From positions 51,940,702 through 52,004,701 of the forward strand of contig CM034532.1 of NCBI GenBank assembly GCA_020002185.1: 64,000 nucleotides of DNA, given 5' to 3'. The first letter of the stretch is position 1. Every line of letters starts with the position of its first letter. Shown here piece after piece: positions 53,830 to 64,000 of the stretch. Under the pieces are notes generated by a model that was not told where the DNA came from, made no database searches, and saw nothing but the letters and a program-made list of their open reading frames with translations. This DNA is from Paraescarpia echinospica (taxonomy: Eukaryota > Annelida > Polychaeta > Sabellida > Siboglinidae). The position numbers were made by a program, and so were the translations under genes.

Positions 53830-54700
53830 TCACTCTGTATTCCCCCGACTCATCCGCTGCTTCCTGTCTCTTTGCTTCTTCATAGAGCTTTTTTAGATTC
53901 TTCTCTTTCTTGTTTGGTTTTGTCGTGGTCAATTTTTATATTTTTGAACTTATCATTTTCCTTGATGTGATGGAACTTTCGAAGGGTGCGTTTTTTGTCA
54001 ATGTGCGTTACTGTAATCAGCACTGGTCTGGGGCTGTTTGCATTTTCTTTGGCTTCCCCGAGCCACCGGATTTCTGTGATGTCAGTGTCTGTAAAGTTAT
54101 TGTCTATTTCTGTGCAGATTTCTAGGATTTATTCTTTGTCATGTTGTTGTCTTGCGGTTTTTAGTTGTGATGTTGTTTCTGGCAGGTTGAAGATGATTAC
54201 ATTGTTTAGTCTTTTTTCTCTTTCGTTTGTTTCAATGTTTTGCTCCTTTACTTGTAGTTGTACCACTTTTTTCACTTCCGTTGGGTTAATGGTTAACTTT
54301 GTTTGGGCTAGTGTTGGGCTCTGTTCTTCTACCTTGGATTCTGAGATAATTTATCTCACTCTAAATTTTCTCGTCGACTTTGGATCCAAGTTCTTTTTCT
54401 ACTTCATTTATTCTTTCTTCCACTTTCTTTATGAACTGTTCGCACCTCTCCTCACAGCTCTTTTCCTTCTTGAGATTTTTCATTACTTTTGAGTCACAGG
54501 GTGGACAAAACCAATGTATTTGCTGTTTGCCTGTCATTAGTTTATATTCTTTATCGTTTATGTCCACACATTCAATACAGAAATGTTTCTTGCAGAATTC
54601 GCACTCTAGCAGTTTATGGTTTGGTCCTTTGAAGTTTTGTTTACACCCTGTGCATGTCCAAACTTCATCATCAACAGTTGTTCACTGAAAATCAGTTTTA
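53830..54700 (-). pseudogene. LINE B ORF1 with PHD finger
   Basis: Pieces on - in order: a zinc finger CTGCKQNFKGPNHKLLECEF, CKKHFCIECVDINDKEYKLM and HWFCPPCDSKV, giving a PHD-like Cys/His pattern; a coiled-coil-like charged region EERINEVEKELGSKVDE; then, after stops, an RRM-like domain with NVIIFNLPETTS, EIRWLGEAKENANSPRPVLI and FKNIKIDHDKTKQERRENLK. PHD plus RRM-like ORF1 proteins are known in CR1-like LINEs and bind nucleic acid. Stops and a frameshift break it. Confidence 0.8.
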
Positions 54701-55740
54701 CTTTTTGTCCTTGGTTTTTTTTGCAGGTTGTCATGACCTACTTTAGTTTTATATCCCTTATTATATTATTTATTTAGTATTTTATAGTTGTGCAAGGGAT
54801 CAAGGCAGTGCTGGGAGAAGATGTTGAGTTATTATATTATATGTTATATATATATCTGCCAACAGCGAACGTCGTCAAACTCAAAAGAGCAACCGAGGGC
54901 GTCTAAAGAAGCGAATACAGTAGCTTCCCACGGAGGGCTGCGGATTGTAAACACATCCGGGTATTCTTTAATCAATATTATGTTAATTGGTGCAGAGCGG
55001 GTATTGTGCTGCGATCTGGGAGACTACAACGTCGACGAAAGAAGGTAGGGCAACTCTGTTCTCTCGCTAATCCCCTTCAACAAATATACCACCTTTTGCT
55101 AGCACGTCTTAGTAGAGGGTAATTTTGCCGTAAAAAGGCAGACTGTGTACAAGCTGGGGCCGTCTCGTCATAGTTGCGCGACCCGGTGAAATGTCACTAC
55201 AGTGCTCCGACTGCTGCGTTCTCCGAACTGATGTTGTTGTTATCATAATTTATTCGTCAGTTATGCCCTCCAATATTCTCCGGCAATATCTAGCTGTAAC
55301 ACTCGAGTCAGACCAGTTCAGGGCCATCGTAGTGTTGTGTAATTAACATCGGAAGTTGACACTTCAGCGATATATTTAGATACCTGTGACAGTGTGAGTA
55401 TATGCACTCGTATCGCCTGTCAACAGCGTGAAAAGAAATGGCCGCAGGCGTTATTCAGGTGTAAATAAATATTTCCTTACACACACGTCATGGGGTTGGG
55501 CGTCCGCAGGATTTTTTCCAGTGGAATGACTTTTGCTATTCTTTAGCCTAGCTTTAATTTTAAAATATGACAGAAACTCTGTATATCTGCGACTGATTTA
55601 TAAAATTTGACAATCTGTCAGGTGTCAACCCTGAGTATCAGATATCCTTACAAATTTAGCACAAAAAACACACCTAAAACAGTACAAAACAAGTAAAGTG
55701 AGTGTGCACTACATTGGTCAATTTATTGGGAGCCTGTGAG
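54701..55740 (+). other. CpG-bearing unique region, possible Rab3 5' exon
   Basis: Positions 54860-55460 contain more CpG than surrounding DNA. A possible donor GAAAGAAG|GTAGGG lies at 55044. As the only CpG-rich unique block upstream of the Rab3 coding exon, it could hold the Rab3 promoter and a non-coding first exon. There is no direct proof. Confidence 0.25.
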
Positions 55741-55744
55741 CAGT

Positions 55745-56385
55745 GTGGGGTGCTCCAGGTTGTACAGGTGGGATGCCCGCATGGCCTCTCGCAGCACTTG
55801 TGGCATCACATCAAAGTCATAGCAAGCACTGTCACAGTTCATTCTTGCAGTGCATGAAAGCAGTAATTATGTGCACATGCAAGCTCTTGTGTGCCTCGGT
55901 GTGGATCTTGCGAACCATTGAAAATGCTCTCTCGGAGTCTGCGTTGCTGTCTGGTAGACTGAGCAGAGTCTGCAACAGACGTGCCAGGCAGGGAAAGCGC
56001 AATTGCTGTAGCACCGTCTTCAACGCCATCACATCAGCCCAGATGGAGTCACAAAATATATGAACATCTCCTCAGATTTCATGGTCGAATCAGGAGTGAC
56101 CGTCCACGCTTTGAAAAAAGAAGTCATCTGTGCATGCTTGTCACGCTGTCTTCAGTTGCCTGGCATACAATTTTTACTTGATATGCTCGCAAACATCATG
56201 TACACCTGACGCCGCGATCTTTAGTGGCCTTATTGGCTTTACATCGCGCAAACACACTGCACCCCACGCGTGATGCTCGCCAAGCTTCGACTTGGTTATT
56301 ATGCCGTCGAATAGCTGGACCCATTCTTGCTGGAATACAGCCGCATAATTTTTCCGCTTTTTTGCATGTGGAACATCCATAATTT
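55745..56385 (-). pseudogene. hAT transposase remnant
   Basis: On -, 56380-56174 starts MDVPHAKKRKNYAAVFQQEW and includes LGEHHAWGAVCLRD, resembling the N-terminal zinc-finger region of some hAT-like proteins with cysteines eroded. 56032-55832 encodes LLQTLLSLPDSNADSERAFS and MVRKIHTEAHKSL, the conserved C-terminal dimerisation region of hAT transposases. The catalytic middle is absent, so this is an internally deleted remnant. A second scrap with KIHTEAH is at about 56640-56680. Confidence 0.75.
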
Positions 56386-57049
56386 TCTAGCGCTGTGGTC
56401 CCCTAGTGGAATGTATGTGATCAGGTTCCAAGATATGAGATGTAAGCGAGGCGCCTTATTGTGTTTCAAAATATACTACCCGGGGCACCGCCACCAAAAC
56501 TAGTAATCTTCAAGCCCGTGCTGCAGCACCAAGTACGCTGCGTGAACGAGATGAGAAGCACGTGTGCCAGCGGTGTGGTCTATGAGTCGCATTTAGCGTA
56601 ATAGATATGTTGGTGATGGATAGCGTAGCGACAACGTGGCAGAAATTGTGTGCCTCAGTGTGGATCTTGCAAATCAGTACCCCGGTACTGATAATCAAGA
56701 TCATGTTTACGTTTCATTTTTATAGCTAACATACAATGTTGTTTCTGGTTAATTGTGCTTTTACGCTAGCCTTGTTGAATATGTCATGGATGAGGTTCAG
56801 ACATTATACACAGTTAATAAGTCTGTTGGTTGTCTATTTACATGCATATACAAAGGTTATAAAATTATTTTGTCTATTTATTTTTTCCCAAGTCTGCATA
56901 TGACCAAGGGGGACAAAGACCTCTGTAAGGCATGGTTGCAATTATATAACATGCTTTAATATCAACACTTTTACATTTGAAGCAAATCTGTATTAAAACG
57001 GTATATGACCATCTTCACCCAAAAAGGGAAATACAGTATTCGTTCTGTT
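56386..57049. other. Spacer with hAT scrap
   Basis: Apart from the duplicated KIHTEAH scrap at about 56640-56680, I see nothing recognisable. Confidence 0.4.
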
Positions 57050-58300
57050 AAGCATACAGTATGCTTAATAAATATTTGAGACGTGAAAATATGTCAAATT
57101 TTGTGTTCCAGGGTGTACACCCATTTCTAGAGTTTCTGGGCCATTTCAGCAGACATGACTGACTAGCGATTTATACATCTATATGAGCAAAAGCATACCA
57201 ATGTCAGATGAGATTTGGACCCCGGGTGATATTTGGACCCGCAGGTCCAAATATCATAACGAAATATGGACCCGCCCTATGATATTTGGACCCCTCTTTA
57301 AAATGTACTAGGTACCCAGTAATCATTATATTTGTTCCTTATACATGTGTGTGATGTCTTATTACTAGTTCACAGCAGGTTTGTGTTTGTATAATATTGA
57401 GATGTCTTTGGCACATTACTTCCTATGTCAGAAGGTCACTTAAACAAAATTGGCCTAAAATTCTCCACTTAAGGAGTATACAATTATACATTTCATGTTT
57501 TGTTCTTAATATTCAGTGGCTTCATCCTTATAATATCGGTGGAATATACACACTTGCGAAATGAACTTGTGATGTCAGCAATATTCAATATTAAGGTTCG
57601 GGGGTCAAAATGTCATAGCATGAAAAATGGACCCGTGTCTACAATTTTGAAAAAACATACATATCAGAAGTTATTAAGCTGCTAAGCTACATTCAGTATT
57701 AGGAATTAGGATGCTAGGTCAAAATATCATGGCATAAAAATGGACTCGGGTCCAAATATCATGCAAAATATTGACCCCCCCCATGACATTTGTACTCCTC
57801 TAAAAATAGTAATCATTATAATTATTCCATATATGTGTGTAATGAATTATATATTAAACTTTTTAAAAGTGGGTAGACATTTGGGCACTCACTAATCTCA
57901 TGGCGGGGGGTCCGTATTTCACGATGATATTTGGACCCGTGGGTCCAAATCCAAATATGTACATTTTTTGACAGTCACTAATCTCACAGGTAGGGGGGTC
58001 CATATTTCGTTATGACATAATGTGGGTCCAAATACATAACACTTTTTAAAAGGAGACACAAATACTGGGCACTCAATAGTCTCATAGGTAGGTGCGGGGG
58101 TCCATATTTCATTATGATATTTGAACCCGTGGGTCCAAATATCACCAGGTCCATATTTCATATGACACCAGAACACTGTAAAGTCTGACAACTTGGGTGA
58201 ACCTTTCGTATATTTTTGTCATCACTGAGCTTTGCATCTAATATGACATTGGTAGAATTCAAATTACAACAATGGATTCAACAGTGAAGGTTGGCATTGA
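57050..58300 (+). repeat. Dispersed repeat, copy interrupted by insertion
   Basis: This is the second copy of the repeat at 13125-13470. The left half is 57050-57193 and the right half 58164-58300. The two halves become collinear with the first copy when the insertion is removed. Confidence 0.85.
57194..58163. mobile_element. 970-bp palindrome-rich insertion
   Basis: Both ends carry inverted sequences of about 60 bp built from GATATTTGGACCC, GGTCCAAATATCAT and GAAATATGGACCC. Similar motifs recur inside near 57600, 57720, 57930, 57990 and 58100 in both orientations. No coding frame is present. The first copy of the host repeat lacks it, which shows it is an insertion. The target duplication is unclear; a diverged ATACCA/ACACCA pair at the edges is possible. 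Confidence 0.75.
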
Positions 58301-58915
58301 ATACTGTACATATAATGTGGCTTGTCTGGTGATGTCCAAACCATTAGGGAAACCAAAGTCAGATTCCGACTGCTTGATCATAATATGAACTGAGAAACAT
58401 GACAAGTGACATCTAGCGTCTGTGTGATTAGAGTGTGTGGGCGGTGGATTATATGAACATTGTTCGGTCTAGCGGGTTCAGTGACCATGATATTGTTGGT
58501 GTTTGTAACATGGCCATTGGCCAATCATCTCAATCCACATAGTCACTTTTAAACCCAGTTACCCAATGAAACATGTATTATAATGTCTATCATGTCACCA
58601 TATTATCTAAACGTACCATGTAATTATAATCATCCAAGCTGGAGTGTGAATCTGCACACAGCTATGTGGATATGTTGTTATATGCAGCAGTGCAGACAAA
58701 AATAATTTTGTTAACACAATTTATTATAAAATAAAGTTTATTTGCACACAAACAGTACCAGTAAAACACAGTCTGCAATGGCATCATGGCATTTGTGTGC
58801 AGGCTTTGTTGACTTATGTTTCAGTAAGGCATACATATGTAAAATTGCATAACGTTTGTTAAAAATAATATGTTTTATAATTTCTTACATACAACAGTGA
58901 AGATTTGGGTCTGTA
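58301..58915. other. Spacer upstream of Rab3 exon
   Basis: A+T-rich with no recognisable feature. It is presumed Rab3 intron or 5' flank. Confidence 0.4.
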
Positions 58916-58917
58916 AA

Positions 58918-59125
58918 GCATGTTGGATATGTTGGATGTGTTAAGTCAGTTGAATGTGTTGGGTGTGTTGGATATGTTGGGTGTGTTTGATATGTTGGGT
59001 GTGTTGGATGTGTTGGGCCTGTTGGATGTGTTGGGTGTGTTGTATTTGTCGAATATGTTGGGTTTCTTGGATGTGTTTGGTGTGTTGAATGTGTTTGGTG
59101 TGATGGACATGTTTGGTGTGTTACC
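58918..59125 (+). repeat. 9-bp tandem repeat, about 23 copies
   Basis: Alternating units GTTGGATGT and GTTGGGTGT with variants. It runs to within about 25 bp of the Rab3 splice acceptor. The period of nine keeps one frame open (MLDMLDVL..., then VLGVLDML...), in phase with the Rab3 ATG. Confidence 0.95.
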
Positions 59126-59150
59126 TGATGTATCAACCTCTGTATTTCAG

Positions 59151-59375
59151 ATGGCAGCTTCCAATGACAGCAAGTGGCAGAAAGATGCTGCAGACCAGAA
59201 CTTTGATTATATGTTCAAGCTACTGATCATTGGAAACAGCAGTGTCGGCAAAACATCATTTCTCTTCCGCTATGCTGACGACTCATTCACGTCAGCATTT
59301 GTCAGCACAGTTGGTATTGACTTTAAAGTAAAAACAGTCTTCCGACAAGATAAACGAGTCAAACTGCAGATATGG
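59151..59375 (+). CDS. RAB3: Rab3 small GTPase, first coding exon (partial gene)
   Basis: Rab3 is the synaptic and secretory vesicle GTPase that controls regulated exocytosis. The exon encodes 75 residues: [40 protein letters not shown] with the P-loop [29 protein letters not shown] with the switch I threonine and effector region, and [24 protein letters not shown] and [11 protein letters not shown] are diagnostic of Rab3 rather than other Rabs. The acceptor TTTCAG abuts the ATG and the donor is TGG|GTGAGT, phase 0, just before the DTAGQE motif. Later exons were not found to 64000 and should lie downstream. Confidence 0.95.
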
Positions 59376-59449
59376 GTGAGTTAAACCAGAGGGATGCTTC
59401 TTTTGAATGTTACCACCAATTTGTTTATCCTTCTGTAACCTTCAATCTT

Positions 59450-60941
59450 CTTCTCCCAACCCTACCATTCACCAGACTCCTATTACCCAACCCTACCATT
59501 CACCAGACTCCTATTACCCAACCCTACCATTCACCAGACTCCTATTACCCAACCCTACCATTCACCAGACTCCTATTACCCAACCCTACCATTCACCAGA
59601 CTCCTATTACCCAACCCTACCATTCACCAGACTCCTATTACCCAACCCTACCATTCACCAGACTCCTATTACCCAACCCTACCATTCACCAGACTCCTAT
59701 TACCCAACCCTACCATTCACCAGACTCCTATTACCCAACCCTACCATTCACCAGACTCCTATTACCCAACCCTACCATTCACCAGACTCCTATTACCCAA
59801 CCCTACCATTCACCAGACTCCTATTACCCAACCCTACCATTCACCAGACTCCTATTACCCAACCCAACCATTCACCAGACTCCTATTACCCAACCCTACC
59901 ATTCACCAGACTCCTATTACCCAACCCTACCATTCACCAGACTCCTATTACCCAACCCTACCATTCACCAGACTCCTATTACCCAACCCTACCATTCACC
60001 AGACTCCTATTACCCAACCCTACCATTCACCAGACTCCTATTACCCAACCCTACCATTCACCAGACTCCTATTACCCAACCCTACCATTCACCAGACTCC
60101 TATTACCCAACCCTACCATTCACCAGACTCCTATTACCCAACCCTACCATTCACCAGACTCCTATTACCCAACCCTACCATTCACCAGACTCCTATTACC
60201 CAACCCAACCATTCACCAGACTCCTATTACCCAACCCTACCATTCACCAGACTCCTATTACCCAACCCTACCATTCACCAGACTCCTATTACCCAACCCT
60301 ACCATTCACCAGACTCCTATTACCCAACCCTACCATTCACCAGACTCCTATTACCCAACCCTACCATTCACCAGACTCCTATTACCCAACCCAACCATTC
60401 ACCAGACTCCTATTACCCAACCCTACCATTCACCAGACTCCTGTTACCCAACCCTACCATTCACCAGACTCCTATTACCCAACCCTACCATTCTCCAGAC
60501 TCCTATTACCCAACCCTACCATTCTCCAGACTCCTATTACCCAACCCTACCATTCACCAGACTTCTATTACCCAACCCAACCATTCACCAGACTCCTGTT
60601 ACCCAACCCTACCATTCACCAGACTCCTGTTACCCAACCCTACCATTCTCCAGAATCCTGTTACCCAACCCTACCATTCTCCAGAATCCTGTTACCCAAC
60701 CCTACCATTCACCAGACTCCTATTACCCAACCCTACCATTCACCAGACTCCTATTACCCAACCCAACCATTTACCAGACTCCTATTACCCAACCCTACCA
60801 TTCACCAGATTCCTATTACCCAACCCTACCATTCACCAGACTCCTGTTACCCAACCCTACCATTCTCCAGAATCCTGTTACCCAACCCTACCATTCACCA
60901 GTCTCCTGTTACCCAACCCTACCATTCACCAGACTCATAAT
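59450..60941 (+). repeat. 31-bp minisatellite, about 48 copies
   Basis: The unit is CCCTACCATTCACCAGACTC plus CTATTACCCAA. The first 32 or so units are nearly identical; units after about 60400 carry CTGTTACCC and TTCTCCAGA variants. The period 31 without stops leaves all + frames open for over 500 codons, an artefact. It begins 75 bp after the Rab3 donor, in the intron. Confidence 0.98.
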
Positions 60942-61165
60942 ATCAGTCAGGTCACAATGTCATCAGTCAGGTCACAGTGTCATCAGTCAGGTCACAATGT
61001 CATCAGTCAGGTCACAATATCATCAACCAGGTCACATCGTAAATCAGGTCACAGCATCAATCAGGTCACAACTTCAGTCAAGTCACATCAGTTCTAAGGT
61101 CACAACATCAGTAAGTTCACAACATAAGTCAGGTCTCAAAATCTGTCAGGTCACAGTAGCATTCA
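60942..61165 (+). repeat. 20-bp repeat, degenerating
   Basis: About five units of the type ATGTCATCAGTCAGGTCACA, then degenerate AGGTCACA-containing units to about 61165. It directly follows the 31-bp array. Confidence 0.9.
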
Positions 61166-64000
61166 CCGTTGATCAAGTCTCCATGGCATGACCCATGTCA
61201 AGCTAACTTCATACATTTTGCCCAATCACACAGTGCGACACACACCATTTAAATACATGAGGTACCACACTTACATGCATAATATTAGTAATAAAATCAA
61301 TTTGTTCCATAATTTCTTTGTTAATACAAAAATTTGAAGGACTTGTATTGGATGATTGATTAATTAAATCCACATCAAAACCATCCACATTTTAATGTGG
61401 CCAATGCAACCACTGTCCCTGGAGCACTTTGGTACACTTGCGATTGTGCCAAATGAACTCTTGTTGATTAATAATGTACACACCCGGCTCTTGTTCAAAA
61501 GGCATCTGTGAGTAGGTTTCCCACGGAAGTCTTATGTGCATGCTTAATCAAAAGGATCTTGGTACCTAGTATATTCTTGACTAAACAGGTGATGTAGTCA
61601 TCGACACATTGATGTTGTGACGAGTGCTTTAATAATGATAATAAACTTTAATTATACACCATCACATCCGGGATTAATGCCTTGTTCACGGGTGTTTACA
61701 AATTCGGCAAACATCTAAGAGACATAAAAACGCATTTAAGAGAAATAAATAAGAAAAAATAAATAAAGTTAGGAAGCAAAATCCTAGTATATAAACCTAT
61801 GTATTGTATTGTAAAATTATGGGTAAATGCAATGCAAATGCAAAGTGCAAATTTATCATCACACAGTTGTAATACCTTGCAAGTTCGTAACACGTCAACA
61901 ATTCAGTTTTAATGAATTTATTGCCATGTGCTTTTAACACTTACACTCATGACCCCCGTACACCGGAAGTGTATATTAACCAAAACAAAGCTTCAAAATT
62001 AAAGGTACTCGTGGTTGTACTCACGATATAAATTGAACTAGTCAGCGACATTGGCACTTAGTTGGTGTAATAACATCACACCAGTTACACAAGGTCACAG
62101 TCTACAGTGTACAGTGCAAAACAATTGCGATACAGTAGTGTATAATTCTCTTAATAATTCAGTAGTTAGCTAACCTCGTAAACAGCAAACACAAACGTGT
62201 TACAGTCTACAACTGAACATGTTATTAATACGTAATTTGTTAAGTGATGTAGTAGCCATTGATCTACATACAAAATTATGTTTGTACGCAGTCATTTCCT
62301 TGCGTTGGCTATTGTGGCATCTTGTGTATTAAAAGGTGTGATGGAACATAATCAATTACATTTTTGATGTAATCACCCCTATCTCTGTACCCTATAATTA
62401 GTAATTAGTATAAAAGATGCATTAATAAGTATGCCGCAGTTAGGTGTCATTGTGTAGTTAGTAATTATTGTACTAATTGATACTGGTAATTGAATCCTGT
62501 AATCCATATACCGTAATTGTTTAATTCTAATCCCATCAGCAAATCAATAAATGTATTGCTAACGAGCTTTGATAATAGTTCAGTGTTTTCATAATATAAA
62601 ATATAAGTTTATTAATCCATTAACTCAAACATTTGCTTTGCAACTAGGTTGTCTTACTCCTAGAGTGATGGTGCAGAAGTTCTTTGCCATTTTTTATGTA
62701 TTGTATCATTTATTTGGGTATAAAGTGCTGACAATTTTAAGATTTTCATCCTCAGATGCATAATGCATACCTTACAGCTAATCATCTCATGTTAACTTTA
62801 AAATAACTGACAATTGGTGAATACAGCTGTAATTAGTTTACCTATTAATCTCCATTGTGAGTACCAGATGTCACTACATTCCAGTGGTATGACTGGTTGA
62901 TTGGTTGATTTTGGCCAATCATTAGCCAAAGTATGTACGCCTACTACCAGAGATATGTGTGATGTTATAAAGTAGAAAACACAACATAAATATACACACA
63001 CAAGTAGTAATAAAACAAGAAGGTAAATATGAATATTTCCATAGCACAATTTTCAGCCTAAACTGCTCAAAGGCACTTTATTTATATTTACTATTATTTT
63101 ATATATGTGTTTGATTTAATGCTGATTTAATGTTCACACAAAACTACTCTGTTTCACTAGTAGAAAGGGCGGCAGCTAAATTATTTTCATACAACACTGA
63201 ATTAATTAATCAAATTAAAAAGATAAAACAACAATGTTATTACAAATTCAGTGAGTCTGAATCATAAATATAGCCAGTGCAATTAAAATGTTAAGTAGCC
63301 AGCTCGGGTTACTGCAGTGAATAATGTAAGACTGATGTTTGTAATTGAGTCAGCCAGTGGTTAGGAAGTGCGGCAGATGATGCTGGAAATGCAGTGTGCA
63401 ATAAGATCCACTTCTACCAGTCTACCGGGCTGTCTTGAAGAGTCGTGCTGCTAAAATCAATTCCCTTAATACCTGACCGCCTTCCAATCAATTCACTGAC
63501 GTAGCCAGATGCAACAGAGTTGACATCCTAGCTACATTTAGCCGTAAAAGGCCCCTATCCTATTTGAGTTGTCATGCCAACAGATAGGCAAGTTAAACGA
63601 GCAGGCAAGAAGCTTGTGGCGCTTGTCCCTGTGCTGGGGCAGTCAATGTACAAGTGCCTCTGTTATGACTATTTGATAACTACCGTCTATTATGCCCGCT
63701 GCTGGTGTTAGTAGTTATGTCGTACATGTAATCGTTCCCGTTGCCTGTACATCTCTGTCCCGCGACAATTACTGCTGCTTCATTGTAATTGTCGTATTTA
63801 AATAGCCATAATCTTGTGTTCTGTAGCAAAGTCATGTCTGAACAATATTAAATGAAAGCTGTCAGGGGGGTCACTCCATCTACATCAGAGAAAGTCCAAT
63901 TAGAATCATGTATGGTCTTAGTGTTTGGGGAAACTGAGTCTTCTACCATGGGGGCTCCATTAACCTTTTAGTTAATGGATTGGTGTTGTGACATGATAAT
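61166..64000. other. Presumed Rab3 intron, no feature recognised
   Basis: A+T-rich DNA. I looked for the next Rab3 exon (DTAGQERYRT-type coding sequence) and did not find it. Short open frames on both strands resemble nothing. No transposon ends or arrays were recognised. Confidence 0.5.

Larger units (their letters stand above)
51685..54700 (-). mobile_element. LINE remnant B, 3' truncated
   Basis: A non-LTR retrotransposon on the - strand, with ORF1 at 54700-53830 and ORF2 at 53819-51685. ORF2 has an AP-type endonuclease and the first half of reverse transcriptase but stops before the catalytic YADD box, so it is 3' truncated, which is unusual because LINEs normally lose their 5' end. Frameshift near 53165 and stops at about 52195 and 51942 disable it. 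Motifs suggest the CR1/L2/Jockey assemblage. Confidence 0.92.

Noticed and set aside
59372..61191. Overlapping + frames of 522 and 594 codons
   Set aside because: They are translations of the 31-bp intronic array after the Rab3 donor; all + frames are open for the same arithmetic reason.

Overview
The window is nuclear DNA of an invertebrate animal. It has spliced genes with long introns, tRNA-derived SINEs, LINEs, an LTR retrotransposon, several DNA transposons and many minisatellites, in an A+T-rich background. The gene set (TRIC channel, cytosolic thioredoxin, Rab3) and the repeat style suggest a lophotrochozoan such as a mollusc. That placement is inference; nothing seen fixes the species.

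Three genuine host genes are visible. (1) TMEM38 (TRIC cation channel) is on the + strand. Four coding exons lie between 15735 and 21578, the first exon was not found, and the presumed 3' UTR carries a 40-bp minisatellite and runs to a poly(A) signal near 24862. (2) Thioredoxin is on the - strand and complete: five exons from 48488 down to 26411 join into a 107-residue protein with a WCGPC active site and four phase-0 introns. It is convergent with TMEM38, with the predicted 3' ends about 600 bp apart around an imperfect palindrome. (3) Rab3 is on the + strand. Only its first coding exon (59151-59375) is present, squeezed between a 9-bp and a 31-bp tandem array; the rest lies beyond the window.

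Layout: 1-2400 sparse with two SINE-like copies; 2440-9081 a 46-bp satellite (about 135 units) split by a 456-bp MITE; 9082-14260 foldback and dispersed repeats; 14265-24900 TMEM38 with a 42-bp minisatellite beside exon 2; 25480-48488 thioredoxin, whose introns hold a dead Tc1-like element, a degraded 2.5-kb DNA transposon with a repeated 13-mer, an intact Ty3-type LTR retrotransposon, a Harbinger-like MITE, 43-bp and 22-bp arrays and a 3.8-kb long-terminal-inverted-repeat element; 49190-54700 two broken LINEs; 55740-56400 hAT remnants; 57050-58300 a dispersed repeat split by a palindrome-rich insertion; 58900-61200 Rab3 exon and arrays; 61200-64000 nothing recognisable.

Most long open frames here, including those of several hundred codons in 2.4-9.1 kb and 59.4-61.2 kb, come from stop-free tandem repeats and are not genes. 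The most interesting unexplained items are the DNA transposon at 30939-33462 (same-orientation repeats of GTCACTCCGTAAC around a decayed DDE-like gene) and the 3.8-kb element at 44352-48185 with unassigned coding remnants.
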